Position numbers and translations under genes: made by a program | The notes under the pieces: model-generated | Databases searched by the model: none | Seen by the model: the letters and a program-made list of their open reading frames with translations, nothing else | Told to the model about the DNA's origin: nothing | In this document: in pieces, positions 53,918 through 62,594 of the stretch | Position numbering within the stretch: position 1 is the first letter of the stretch | Layout of the letters: each line of letters begins with the position of its first letter | Origin: Paracoccus sp. MA | GTDB taxonomy: Bacteria > Pseudomonadota > Alphaproteobacteria > Rhodobacterales > Rhodobacteraceae | Assembly: GCF_020990385.1 (NCBI RefSeq) | Contig: NZ_CP087599.1 | Span: forward strand, 186,001 to 250,000 | DNA: 64,000 nucleotides | Direction of reading: 5' to 3'

Positions 53918-53941
53918 CCCGCATTCATTCAGGAAGACACC

Positions 53942-55153
53942 ATGCCGCAGATTCCGGTCACGATTCTCAACGGCTTTCTCGGCGCCGGAAAGACCACGCT
54001 CCTGCAAAGCCTCCTGGTGCAGGCCCGGGGCATGCCGGGCGTGCGGCTTGGCGTCATCGTCAACGAGATGAGCGCGCTTGATGTCGATGGCGCGATCCTC
54101 GACACCAGCGAGGTGATCTCGCGCCGCGACCCGCGCTTTGCCGCCATTCCGGCCGGCAGCATCAGCGACGCGCAGGGGCTGAAGCAGTTCGCCGGCGCCG
54201 TGGACAAAGTGACCGGCGCAGGCGCCACGCATATCCTGATCGAAACCTCGGGCAGCACCCATCCCTGGCCGCTTCTGGAAGCGATCCGCGTGCATCCCGC
54301 CCTGCGGCTGCACGGTTTCCTGTCGGTGGCGGACACGGTGACGCTGGCGCAGGACCACGACCTGGGCCGCGCCATCCTGCCCGCCGCCTCGCACCATCTG
54401 GCCGAGGGTCGGCGCGGGATCGAGAACCTGCTGGCCGAGCAGATCATGTTCGCCAGCCGCATCCTGCTGAGCAAGATGGACCGGGTATCCGGCGAGACGC
54501 TGCGCACTGTCGCGCAGGCGATCCATCCGCTCAACCCCTTCGCCGACATCATGGGGATGCAATGGGGCAATGTCCGGCTGGCCGATGTGCTGGCCCTGCC
54601 GCCCTATGACCATGCGCGCGTCGCCACCCTGGGCGCCGAGCTGACCGACTGGGACCGCAGCCGCGGCACCGCCTCGATGTCCGGGGCCGAAGGCTACCGG
54701 CTCGGCAGCATCGTGATCGCGGACCCCCGCCCCTTTCACCCGCAAAGGCTGTGGAAGGTCTATAACCATTCCCTCGGCACCGGCATCCATCGCAGCAAGG
54801 GCTTCTTCTGGCTGCCTTCGCGCGACCGGCTGCAACTGCTGTGGAACCAGACCGCCGGCAGCATCGGGCTGGAGATCGTCAATTACTGGAAAGTCGCGGC
54901 GCTGGAGGACGACAGCCTGAACCTGCTGCCCGAGGAACGACAAGAGATGCGCCGGCGCCTTGCCGGCATGTCGCCCGAGTTCGGCGACCGGCGTTGCCGG
55001 CTGACCGTGATCGGCGACCGCGACGGGCTGGCGGACTTCGCCGATGCGGTCAGGGGCTGCTTCTGCACCCCTGCAGAGGTCGCGGCGTGGAGGGCGGGCG
55101 AAGCCTTCGACGATCCCTGGCCGGCAAGCACGGCGCGACTGTCGCAGCGATAG
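53942..55153 (+). CDS. COG0523 GTPase no. 3, without the CxCC motif
   Basis: 403-residue G3E-family protein with a normal Walker A (GFLGAGKT, 11-18) and VIVNEMSALDVDGA. Where other members have GCICC it reads AGSISDAQG (71-79), with no cysteine. The C-terminal domain is long (SKGFFWLPSRDRLQLLWNQT) with a C-terminal CFCTPAE. It may bind metal by other residues, or act as a GTP-dependent partner without its own metal site. AGGAAG precedes the ATG. It ends the rightward operon from the 51993 operator. Confidence 0.85.
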   Translation: MPQIPVTILNGFLGAGKTTLLQSLLVQARGMPGVRLGVIVNEMSALDVDGAILDTSEVISRRDPRFAAIPAGSISDAQGLKQFAGAVDKVTGAGATHILIETSGSTHPWPLLEAIRVHPALRLHGFLSVADTVTLAQDHDLGRAILPAASHHLAEGRRGIENLLAEQIMFASRILLSKMDRVSGETLRTVAQAIHPLNPFADIMGMQWGNVRLADVLALPPYDHARVATLGAELTDWDRSRGTASMSGAEGYRLGSIVIADPRPFHPQRLWKVYNHSLGTGIHRSKGFFWLPSRDRLQLLWNQTAGSIGLEIVNYWKVAALEDDSLNLLPEERQEMRRRLAGMSPEFGDRRCRLTVIGDRDGLADFADAVRGCFCTPAEVAAWRAGEAFDDPWPASTARLSQR

Positions 55154-55178
55154 ACCGCCCGGCCCGGCATTGCGCCTT

Positions 55179-56192
55179 TCACCCCGGCCGCGACGTCCCG
55201 AAGCGGTCGCGATAGTCGCGCGGCGTCAGCGAAAACCGGCGCAGGAAGGCCTTGCGCAACTGCTCGTCCGAGGTGAAGCCGCAGCGGAAGGCAATGGCCT
55301 TCAGCGGCAGGTCGCTGTCCAGAAGCAGCGCCTTGGCCCGTTCGCAGCGCGCGCCTTCCAGATAGCTGGCCGGAGTCGTGCCCAGTTCGGCGGCGAACAG
55401 ACGGGTGAAGTTGCGCGGGCTCATCCCGGCGCGGGCGGCCATGTCGGGGATGCGCAAAGGCTGGTGCAGGTTGGCCAGCAGCCAGGACTGGATGTCCCGC
55501 ATCCCCGGCGGGCCGCGCATCTGGCTGGTCAGGGCGGCGCTGAACTGCGACTGCCCTCCCGGCCGCTTGAGATAGATCACCAGGTCGCGCGCCACGGCCA
55601 GCGCCAGGTCGCGGCCGAAATCCTGCTCGACGAAGGCCAGCGCCAGATCGATCGCCGCCGTCACCCCGGCCGAGGTCCACAGGCTGCCGTCCTGCACGAA
55701 GATCGCGTCGGCATCCACGCGGACCCCGGGAAAGCGGCGCTGCAACAGCTCGGCCACGCTCCAATGCGTCGCCGCGCGGCGTCCGTCCAGAACCCCCGCC
55801 GCGGCCAGGAAGAACGACCCCGAGCAGAGCGCCGCGAAGCGTTCCGCCTCGAAGGCCCGCCGGCGGCACCACTCCACCAGCCCGGCTTCCCGCGCCAGCG
55901 CCGCCTGGATGTCCAGCGCACCGGCGACCATGACCGTGGCCAGCGGGCCGGTCTCGGGCAATCCGGTTTCGGCGGCAAGCGTGATCGGCGTATCCGAGGG
56001 GATGGCGCCGGGCCGGGGCGCGGTCAGCACGATGTCGTAGCGGCGCGGATCGCCCCGCTCGGCCAGATGGCGGTTGGCATAGCTGAGCACATTGACCGGC
56101 CCGACCGCCTCCATCGACTTGAAGCCGGGATAGATGACGATATGCACCCGGTGGCTGTCCCTGCCGGGCGCGGCTGGCCCCTGCCCTGTCAT
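55179..56192 (-). CDS. GlxA-type AraC regulator with DJ-1/PfpI-like domain
   Basis: 337 residues. An N-terminal class I amidotransferase-like domain (HIVIYPGFKSMEAVGPVNVL, RFAALCSGSFFLAAAGVL) precedes a C-terminal AraC helix-turn-helix (RIPDMAARAGMSPRNFTRLF, LPLKAIAFRCGFTSDEQLRK). The cysteine in LCSGSF sits at the nucleophile elbow. Such regulators often control catabolic genes. It diverges from the alcohol dehydrogenase and shares the 56269 operator region. ATG 56192 has AGGAAG six bases upstream; 56219 would add 9 residues. Confidence 0.8.
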   Translation of the reverse strand: MTGQGPAAPGRDSHRVHIVIYPGFKSMEAVGPVNVLSYANRHLAERGDPRRYDIVLTAPRPGAIPSDTPITLAAETGLPETGPLATVMVAGALDIQAALAREAGLVEWCRRRAFEAERFAALCSGSFFLAAAGVLDGRRAATHWSVAELLQRRFPGVRVDADAIFVQDGSLWTSAGVTAAIDLALAFVEQDFGRDLALAVARDLVIYLKRPGGQSQFSAALTSQMRGPPGMRDIQSWLLANLHQPLRIPDMAARAGMSPRNFTRLFAAELGTTPASYLEGARCERAKALLLDSDLPLKAIAFRCGFTSDEQLRKAFLRRFSLTPRDYRDRFGTSRPG

Positions 56193-56268
56193 TCGCTTCC
56201 TGTCCCTTGGCCTGAACATCGGGAACCCTGTCCGAAATCGACCGGCCGGACAGGTTCCTGCAGCATCA

Positions 56269-56286
56269 GTAACGTAATAACATTAC
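56269..56286. promoter_or_regulatory. Candidate Zur box, copy 2
   Basis: GTAACGTAATAACATTAC is the exact reverse complement of the 51993-52010 site; with the preceding A the identity is 19 bases. It lies between the GlxA-like regulator (start 56192) and the alcohol dehydrogenase (start 56320), 34 bases from the latter. Two identical 18-mers 4.3 kb apart in divergent promoters are very unlikely to be chance, so one regulator, most likely Zur, should bind both. Confidence 0.78.
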
Positions 56287-56319
56287 GTGATTGGATGCAA
56301 GCCGAGGAGACTGTCCGAG

Positions 56320-57483
56320 ATGAAAACCCGCGCCGCCATCGCCTGGGAACCGAACCGCCCGCTGGAGATCGAGGAAATCGACCTTGAAGGCCCCAGGAAC
56401 GGCGAGGTCCTGGTCCGTATCGTCACCACCAGCCTGTGCCATACCGACATGTTCACCCTGTCGGGCAAGGACCCTGAGGGGTTGTTCCCCGCCATCCTCG
56501 GCCATGAGGGCGTCGGGATCGTCGAAGAGATCGGCCGCGGCGTCACCTCGGTCAAGCCGGGCGATCATGTCATCCCGCTCTACATCCCCGAGGATCCGGA
56601 CTGCCCCGATATCAAATCGGGCAAGACCAATCTGTGCCAGACAATCCGCGAAACGCAGGGCCGCGGCGTCATGCCCGACGGCACTTCACGTTTCTCCTAC
56701 AAGGGCAAGATGATCCATCACTACATGGGCACCAGCACCTTCAGCGAATACACGGTGCTGCCCGAGATCTCGGTGGCGAAGATCTCGACCGAGGCGCCGC
56801 TGGCCAAGGCCAGCGTCATGGGCTGCGCCATTCCGACCGGCATGGGTGCGGTCAGGAACACCGCCAAGGTGGAACCCGGCGCGACGGTGGCGGTCTTCGG
56901 CCTGGGCGCGGTCGGCATGGCGGTGATCCAGGGGGCGAAGATGGTCGGCGCCGGCCGGATCATCGGCATCGACACCAACCCGAACAAGTTCCCGCTGGCC
57001 CGCGGCCTTGGCGCGACCGAGTGCATCAATCCCGCGGATTTCCAGCAGCCTATCCAGCAGCTCATCATCGACATGACCGGCGGCGGTGTAGATTACTCCT
57101 TCGAGTGCATCGGCAACGTCAATGTCATGCGCTCGGCGCTGGAATGCTGCCACAAGGGCTGGGGCGAATGCACGGTGATCGGCGTCGCCGGCGCGGGCGA
57201 AGAGATCGCCACCCGCCCCTTCCAGCTGGTCACCGGCCGGGTCTGGCGCGGCTCGGCCTTTGGCGGCGTGCGCGGGCGCAGCCAGCTGCCCGGCATGGTG
57301 GACGAATGGCTGCGGGGCGATTTCGACGTCGATCCCTATATCACCCACAACATGACGCATGAGCAGATCAATACCGCCTTCGACCTGCTGCATGCGGGCG
57401 AGTCGATCCGCTCGGTCATCCATTACCAGCCGCAGGAAACGATGCGGGTGAACAACCTGCCCGGCAAGATCGTCCCGGCGTAA
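56320..57483 (+). CDS. Class III alcohol dehydrogenase paralog without structural zinc site
   Basis: 387-residue S-(hydroxymethyl)glutathione dehydrogenase-like enzyme. The catalytic zinc ligands are kept: SLCHTD (Cys40), LGHEGVG (His62), and MGCAIPTG (Cys169); the NAD motif is GLGAVGMAV. The structural-zinc lobe, usually PxCxxCxxCxxxxTNLC, reads [18 protein letters not shown] (90-107): two of four cysteines are gone (Asp92, Ile98). It may work with one zinc per subunit, sparing zinc, with formaldehyde-glutathione or another alcohol as substrate. ATG 56320 has a GAGGAG site and follows the operator by 33 bases. Confidence 0.88.
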   Translation: MKTRAAIAWEPNRPLEIEEIDLEGPRNGEVLVRIVTTSLCHTDMFTLSGKDPEGLFPAILGHEGVGIVEEIGRGVTSVKPGDHVIPLYIPEDPDCPDIKSGKTNLCQTIRETQGRGVMPDGTSRFSYKGKMIHHYMGTSTFSEYTVLPEISVAKISTEAPLAKASVMGCAIPTGMGAVRNTAKVEPGATVAVFGLGAVGMAVIQGAKMVGAGRIIGIDTNPNKFPLARGLGATECINPADFQQPIQQLIIDMTGGGVDYSFECIGNVNVMRSALECCHKGWGECTVIGVAGAGEEIATRPFQLVTGRVWRGSAFGGVRGRSQLPGMVDEWLRGDFDVDPYITHNMTHEQINTAFDLLHAGESIRSVIHYQPQETMRVNNLPGKIVPA

Positions 57484-57498
57484 GCCGATGAAGCAATT

Positions 57499-57523
57499 CC
57501 CCGGGCATCTTGCATGTCCGGGG
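57499..57523. terminator. Hairpin after the alcohol dehydrogenase
   Basis: CCCCGG and CCGGGG pair, with an inner CAT/ATG extension across CTTGC, 15 bases after the stop. No U-tract follows. It sits between convergent genes (stops 57483 and 57582), which fits a terminator. Confidence 0.5.
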
Positions 57524-57581
57524 GTCGCCTGCGCCCGAAGCCGGCCGGCGGGACTATCATCGCGCGATGTCCTGCCCGGAG

Positions 57582-57755
57582 CTAGGGGGACGGAACCATG
57601 CCGTTCAGATAAAGCGACAGGGCATGCGCCGCCGCCCGGGCCTCGACATCCAGGGTCGCGCGTTCCGCGGCTTCATCGACCAGGTGGGCCTTGGGGCCGC
57701 TTTCTGCGCATCCTCCAAGGAGCGCGAGAACAAGGACGGTGCTGGCAATTCGCAT
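57582..57755 (-). CDS. Small lipoprotein, unknown
   Basis: 57 residues: a signal segment MRIASTVLVLALLGGC with a good lipobox (LGGC, cysteine 16), then ESGPKAHLVDEAAERATLD and a C-terminal helix ending YLNGMVPSP. An AAGAGAG site precedes the ATG. It is about 100 bases after the thioredoxin-reductase-like gene at the end of the zur operon. I do not recognise it. Confidence 0.58.
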   Translation of the reverse strand: MRIASTVLVLALLGGCAESGPKAHLVDEAAERATLDVEARAAAHALSLYLNGMVPSP

Positions 57756-57856
57756 TGGCGCTCTCTTGTCTGGTTGAATGTTTGCTGCCGCTACCGCAGC
57801 TGTCGCCGGATACCGAAGCGGCGCCGTCCCGTAGGAGCAACTTCGCCGCTTATCCG

Positions 57857-58738
57857 TCAGAACACCAGCGAACGATGCATCTGCGCCCCGGCCCAAGCCC
57901 CGTCCCCCACGGCAAGCGAGACCGAATGCGGCACCCGCGCCGCATCGCCGCAGGCGAAGGCGCCGGGCACCGTGGTCTCCTTCGCCGCATCGGTGCGGAT
58001 CTGGGTGCCGAAGGGGGTCTCCTCCAGTTCGCAGCCCAGGCTTTCGGCCAGCGGCGAGGCCGGGACATTGCGGCCGGCGGTGAACAGCCCGGCAAAACCC
58101 AGGCGGCGCCCGTCGGCCAGCACCACCTCGGCCTCGCCGTCCAGCCGCACGACCGGCGCCGTCTCGACCCCGACGCCCCGGGCGGCAAGGTCGGCCAGGG
58201 CCGCCGCATCCGGCGTCACCGCGCCATTGGTGAACAGCGTGACCTCGCCCCATTCCGGCAGAAGCTGCGCCTGGTGCAGCGCCATCGGCCCGCTGGCCAG
58301 CAAGCCGATCCGGCCGCGGTCCAGTTCGTAGCCGTGGCAATAGGGGCAATGGAACACGGTCCTGCCCCACCGCTCGGCCAGCCCCGGAATGTCCGGCAGA
58401 ATGTCGCGGACGCCGACGGCGAAGAGCAGGCGCCTGCCGTCATGGCCGGAGCCGTCCTCCAGGGTAACGCGGAACTCCTCTCTTTGCCCGGCGGCATCGA
58501 CGGCTGTCGCGTCGATCCAGGTCAGGCTCGGATAGCGCAGAAGCTGCTCGCGCGCGGTCGCCCAGATCACCGCCGGGTCGACGCCGTCCTGTCCCAGGAA
58601 GCCATGCGAATGGCTGGCGAAGCGATTGCGCCGCCGGCCCGCATCGACGATCAGGACCGAGCGTCGCGCCCGCAGAAGCTGCAGCGCCGCCGCCATCCCG
58701 GCGTAGCTGCCGCCAATGACGATGACGTCCTGTTTCAT
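57857..58738 (-). CDS. Thioredoxin-reductase-like flavoprotein
   Basis: 293 residues with FAD motif VIVIGGSYAGMAAALQLL, an active-site pair CPYC in FHCPYCHGYELD, and the FAD-binding C-terminal FACGDAARVPHSVSLAVGDG. Such short TrxR-like enzymes reduce a thiol protein or small disulfide with NAD(P)H. Its start overlaps the stop of COG0523 no. 4 (ATGA), so it is coupled to it. It may keep cysteine-rich metal-site proteins reduced; this is an inference. Confidence 0.8.
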   Translation of the reverse strand: MKQDVIVIGGSYAGMAAALQLLRARRSVLIVDAGRRRNRFASHSHGFLGQDGVDPAVIWATAREQLLRYPSLTWIDATAVDAAGQREEFRVTLEDGSGHDGRRLLFAVGVRDILPDIPGLAERWGRTVFHCPYCHGYELDRGRIGLLASGPMALHQAQLLPEWGEVTLFTNGAVTPDAAALADLAARGVGVETAPVVRLDGEAEVVLADGRRLGFAGLFTAGRNVPASPLAESLGCELEETPFGTQIRTDAAKETTVPGAFACGDAARVPHSVSLAVGDGAWAGAQMHRSLVF

Positions 58739-59898
58739 GACTCTCTCCTTGTCCTGCCGGGCCCCGGCCCCGGGCGGCCCATCAACCGAAGGGCCTGCCG
58801 CCCTGCTTGAATGCCTGGAACGCCATGGCGAGAAACAGGCTGAGGCTTGCCCGAAAGCGCCTCGAATTCGGCCCGGATGGCGCCCTCGTCGAGATTGGTG
58901 CCGATGATCACCAGCCGGCTTGCGGCTTGTCCCTGCGGCCAGCCCTCCAGCCGCATGATCGGATAGAGCCGATGCTGCACGGCATGGATCAGCGCCGGTG
59001 CAGAGGGATCGTCCTGAAGCGCGACCAATCCCTTGATCCGCAAGAGCCCGTTGCCCCGCGTCGTGGTCAGCCGCATGAGGAACTGCCGCAGCGCGCGTTC
59101 ATCGACCGGATCGTCGCGGACAAGCGGGATGGCGACGACGTTCCCATGCCGGTTCAGGTCGTGGAAATGGCCGCCATGGCCGTGACCATGGTCATGGCTC
59201 GCTTCCGCCGCCAGCCAGGCCTCGACCCCCTCGCCCTTGCCGAAAGCGGAATAGCTGGCAGGTTCGAGCAGCGCGGCCGGTCGGAACGAGGGATCGGTTC
59301 CGTCATGAATCCTCAGGCCCGGGTTGAGTCGCTTCAGCTTTTCCGGCCAATCGCCCGCCGGTGCCACGTCGGTCCTGGTCAGAACGACATGATCGGCGAA
59401 GGCGATCTGGCGAAGGCTTTCGGGATGGCTGTCCAGTGCCGCGCCGATGCCCTGGACATCGACGACCGTGATCACGCCCGACAACCGAAACGCCCGCGCC
59501 ACCGCGTGATCGCGCAGCGACATGGCCGCCACCCCGCCGGGGATCAGGCTGTTGATGATCGGCGCCGGATCGGCCAGCCCCGGCGTCTCGACGATGACGC
59601 GCGAAAATGGCGGCAGGCTGCCATCGCGGCGGCCCACGAGCAGCTCATCCAGGGATGAGCGCAGGTCGCTGCCGACGGTGCAGCAGATGCAGCCGGTGGT
59701 GGTGACCACCGGCCGCTCCCGCCCCTCGCGGACCAGATCGTGATCGACGGATACCAGGCCGAACTCGTTAATGATCAGGGCCGTATCGTGGAAGGCGGGA
59801 TTCTCGAGGATGCGGTTCAGCAGCGTGGTCTTGCCCGCACCCAGAAAGCCGGTGAGGAGGAAGACGGGAAGCTGTTCGATGGTGATGCCGGGTTTCAT
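58735..59898 (-). CDS. COG0523 GTPase no. 4, with His-rich loop
   Basis: 387-residue G3E GTPase with Walker A GFLGAGKT (17-24), GCICC (69-73) and a His-rich stretch HDHGHGHGGHFHD (235-247) that could bind several zinc ions. The C-terminal domain is typical (GLLRIKGLVALQDDPSAPAL, HRLYPIMRLEGWP). Such loops are known in COG0523 metal chaperones and in zinc/nickel storage. ATG 59898 overlaps the upstream 50-residue ORF stop; GAGGAT precedes it. Confidence 0.86.
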   Translation of the reverse strand: MKPGITIEQLPVFLLTGFLGAGKTTLLNRILENPAFHDTALIINEFGLVSVDHDLVREGRERPVVTTTGCICCTVGSDLRSSLDELLVGRRDGSLPPFSRVIVETPGLADPAPIINSLIPGGVAAMSLRDHAVARAFRLSGVITVVDVQGIGAALDSHPESLRQIAFADHVVLTRTDVAPAGDWPEKLKRLNPGLRIHDGTDPSFRPAALLEPASYSAFGKGEGVEAWLAAEASHDHGHGHGGHFHDLNRHGNVVAIPLVRDDPVDERALRQFLMRLTTTRGNGLLRIKGLVALQDDPSAPALIHAVQHRLYPIMRLEGWPQGQAASRLVIIGTNLDEGAIRAEFEALSGKPQPVSRHGVPGIQAGRQALRLMGRPGPGPGRTRRES

Positions 59899-60047
59899 GC
59901 GGATATCCTCGCCTCGATCTTCGGTAAATCCTCGGCCGGATGCGGCAGCCGTGGCCGAACCAGGGCGGCAGCCAGCTGATAGGCCCGCACAGGGCCGATC
60001 ATGCCGCCCGACACGCCGCGCGGCTGGATGCTGCGGCGCGCCCTCAT
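59895..60047 (-). CDS. 50-residue ORF coupled between cysS and COG0523 no. 4
   Basis: Starts with ATG 60047 overlapping the cysS stop (ATGA) and ends with TGA overlapping the COG0523 start (ATGA). It reads [15 protein letters not shown], then [19 protein letters not shown]. The IGPVRAYQL core vaguely recalls the N terminus of YidD, but the YidD cysteines are absent. Two exact 4-base overlaps in a gene-dense operon suggest it is translated. Function unknown. Confidence 0.55.
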   Translation of the reverse strand: MRARRSIQPRGVSGGMIGPVRAYQLAAALVRPRLPHPAEDLPKIEARISA

Positions 60048-61402
60048 CCGCCTTGCCCCACAAGCGGGGGATCTTCGACCGCGATGCCAAGCCCCAACAG
60101 CTCGTCGCGGATACGGTCGGCCGTGGCGAAATCGCGGCCGGCACGGGCGGCGGCGCGTTCGTCCCGCAGCGCATCGATGCGGGCCACGTCTTTCTGGTCC
60201 GTCTGGCACGCGGCCAGTTCCGCCTGCCAGTCGCGCTCGGTCCTTTGCAGCAGGCCAAGCTCCGCCCCGGCCTCGACCAGGGCGGCGACATAGCGCGGCC
60301 TGAGTTCGGGATCGACCGAGCGCGCCGTGGTGGCCAGCACGAAAAGCTCGGCCAGCGCCGCCGGCGTGTTCAGATCGTCGTCCAGCGCGGCGCGGAAACG
60401 GGCCAGCAGCGGGCTGTCCCGGCACAGCCGCAGATCGCCCGGCCCGTCGCCGATGGCGACGTAAAGCCGGGAAAGCGTCCTGACCGCCTGCGGCAGCGTT
60501 TGTGCCGTCCAGCCCAGTGGCTGCCGGTAATGCGCCGAGAGCAGCGCCAGCCGCACCGCCTCGCCCGGCGCCTGCCCCAACAGGTCGCGCAGCAAGAGCA
60601 CATTGCCGAGCGACTTCGACATCTTCCGCCCCTCGACCGTGACGAAGCCGTTATGGATCCAGAAGCGCGCGCGGGTGCCTTGCGCGATCTCGTTCTCATG
60701 GTGCGGGAATTGCAGGTCCACGCCCCCGCCGTGGATGTCGATGGGATTGCCCAGGTGATGCTCGATCATCGCCGAGCATTCGATATGCCAGCCGGGGCGC
60801 CCCCGACCCCAGGGGCTGTCCCAGCCGGGCTGGCTGGCGTCCGAGGGCTTCCACAGCACGAAATCCGCCGGATCGCGCTTGAAGGGCGCGACCTCGACCC
60901 GCGCGCCGGCGATCATTTCGTCGCGCTTGCGCCGCGAGAGCATGCCGTAATCGGCAAAGGAGGGCACATGATAGAGCACATGGCCCTCGGCCTCATAGGC
61001 GTGCCCCGCCGCCAGCAGGCGCCGGATCAGGTCGATGATCTGCGGAATATGATCCGTCACCTTTGGCTCGATGCCGGGCGGCCGCACCCCCAGCGCCGCC
61101 ATGTCGGCGTGATAGGCGGCGGTGAAGCGTTCGGTGATCGCTGCGATCGGAACACCCGCGGCCGCCGCCGCCGCGTTGATCTTGTCGTCCACGTCGGTCA
61201 GGTTGCGGGCATAGATCACCCGCCCGAAATGCCGTTCCAGCACCCGCACCAGCACGTCGAAGACCACGGCGGGGCGGGCATTGCCGATATGGGCGTAGTC
61301 ATAAACCGTCGGGCCGCATACATACATGCGGACCTCGCGTGGATTGCGGGGGACGAAGGGCTGTTTCTCGCCGCCCAGGCTGTTGGTGAGATATAGGGTC
61401 AT
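60044..61402 (-). CDS. cysS: Cysteinyl-tRNA synthetase paralog
   Basis: 452-residue class I synthetase charging cysteine onto tRNA. Zinc ligands appear intact: [10 protein letters not shown] (Cys29), the WHIECSAM cysteine and the [13 protein letters not shown]is/Glu. Motifs AHIGNARP (HIGH-like) and [10 protein letters not shown] (KMSKS) are present. It is probably a second copy, since a zinc-island locus is an unusual place for the essential gene. Zinc-regulated CysS paralogs occur in other bacteria. ATG 61402 (MTLYLTN) gives the standard N terminus. Confidence 0.85.
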   Translation of the reverse strand: MTLYLTNSLGGEKQPFVPRNPREVRMYVCGPTVYDYAHIGNARPAVVFDVLVRVLERHFGRVIYARNLTDVDDKINAAAAAAGVPIAAITERFTAAYHADMAALGVRPPGIEPKVTDHIPQIIDLIRRLLAAGHAYEAEGHVLYHVPSFADYGMLSRRKRDEMIAGARVEVAPFKRDPADFVLWKPSDASQPGWDSPWGRGRPGWHIECSAMIEHHLGNPIDIHGGGVDLQFPHHENEIAQGTRARFWIHNGFVTVEGRKMSKSLGNVLLLRDLLGQAPGEAVRLALLSAHYRQPLGWTAQTLPQAVRTLSRLYVAIGDGPGDLRLCRDSPLLARFRAALDDDLNTPAALAELFVLATTARSVDPELRPRYVAALVEAGAELGLLQRTERDWQAELAACQTDQKDVARIDALRDERAAARAGRDFATADRIRDELLGLGIAVEDPPLVGQGG

Positions 61403-61451
61403 CTGTCGTCTCTGTGTGGAAAATGCGGGATCGGTTGCGCGGGGACGGGCC

Positions 61452-62594
61452 TCAACAGAGGCATTTGTCGGCATCGCAACAGGTCGGATCGTCCAGATAC
61501 ATGTTGTTGGCGCGATAGAGTTCCAGCGCCGAGGTGTCAGCCCCGACCCGTCCTGCAATGGCGCGGGCGACCACAGCGAAACGCTGGCGAAACTTGTAGA
61601 TGAAGCAGAAAAGATGGCCGTTATGCGACACCTCGGGCCCGACCAGGAACAGGCCCGGCAATTCGGTGGATTCGTCCTGCGGCGTCAGCAGCGGCAGGCC
61701 GGTTTCGTCATAGTCGAACCAGCCCGAGACCGGCGCCGTGCCGCTGGCAAAACCCGTGGCCAGGATCGGCGCATGGGACGAAAGCCAGCTGCGCCCGTCG
61801 CCCGCAAGGATGCGGATGCCGCCCGGCTCCTCTTCCAGCGCGACGACCTCGGCGCCGTCGATCAGCGTGATGGCGCCGCCCTTCATCGCCACGTCCAGCC
61901 GCTGGCGGGTAAAGGGCGACAGGGCGCGGCTGGGGTCCTTGTCGCGGTCCTGCCAGGGCGCCGCCCCGCGTTCCAGCACCGTCACCCGCTTGCCCGCGCG
62001 GGCAAGTCCAAGCGCCGCGTCGATGCCGCTTTCATAGCCGCCGATGACGAAGACCTCGTCGCCCGGCACATCCTGCCAGCGGCCGACCGCGGCGTAGTGG
62101 CGGGCAAGTTCCGCACCGATCAGCCCCCCATCCGAAGGGGTGCCGAACTGGCCGCAGGCCCAGATCACGAAATCCGCGCCGATCTCGCCGCGATCCGTGC
62201 GCAGGACGAGCCCTTCGCCATGCGGCTCCAGCCCCAGCACCTCGATGCCGCATGCGACGTTCAGCCCGAAGGCCAGCGCCGCCTGCTCCAGATATTGGGC
62301 GTAGCGTCCGCCGTCGGGATGCTCGCGCTTCAGCGACCAGCCGGGCGAGCTGTCATAGCTGATCGCGTTCAGGTCGGTCAGGCCGAAGACATTGACGGGA
62401 AAGGACGGCGTCAGCAGCCGCGTGCCCGAGGGCCAGCGCAGGAAGCTTTGCCCGATCCGGCCGCGTTCCAGCACCCAGACATCGGGGATCGCCAGGTCGC
62501 GCAGCACCCGCGCCACGCCCAGACCCGCCGGCCCCGCCCCGACGATGGCCACGGTGACGTGATCGGGGATGCGACGGTCTTCGGACAGGCTCAT
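61452..62594 (-). CDS. Flavoprotein monooxygenase-like protein with cysteine-rich tail
   Basis: 380 residues, two dinucleotide folds: [20 protein letters not shown] (FAD) and [20 protein letters not shown] (NADP). It ends with CCDADKCLC, four cysteines that could form a metal or thiol site. The layout recalls flavin monooxygenases or NAD(P)H-dependent oxidoreductases; the substrate is unknown. Its start overlaps the COG0523 no. 5 stop (ATG 62594, stop 62591), so the two are coupled. Confidence 0.75.
   Translation of the reverse strand: MSLSEDRRIPDHVTVAIVGAGPAGLGVARVLRDLAIPDVWVLERGRIGQSFLRWPSGTRLLTPSFPVNVFGLTDLNAISYDSSPGWSLKREHPDGGRYAQYLEQAALAFGLNVACGIEVLGLEPHGEGLVLRTDRGEIGADFVIWACGQFGTPSDGGLIGAELARHYAAVGRWQDVPGDEVFVIGGYESGIDAALGLARAGKRVTVLERGAAPWQDRDKDPSRALSPFTRQRLDVAMKGGAITLIDGAEVVALEEEPGGIRILAGDGRSWLSSHAPILATGFASGTAPVSGWFDYDETGLPLLTPQDESTELPGLFLVGPEVSHNGHLFCFIYKFRQRFAVVARAIAGRVGADTSALELYRANNMYLDDPTCCDADKCLC

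Noticed and set aside
59895-60047. Truncated yidD
   Set aside because: Only a short IGPVRAYQL resemblance; the YidD cysteine motif is absent, so the ORF is listed without a name.
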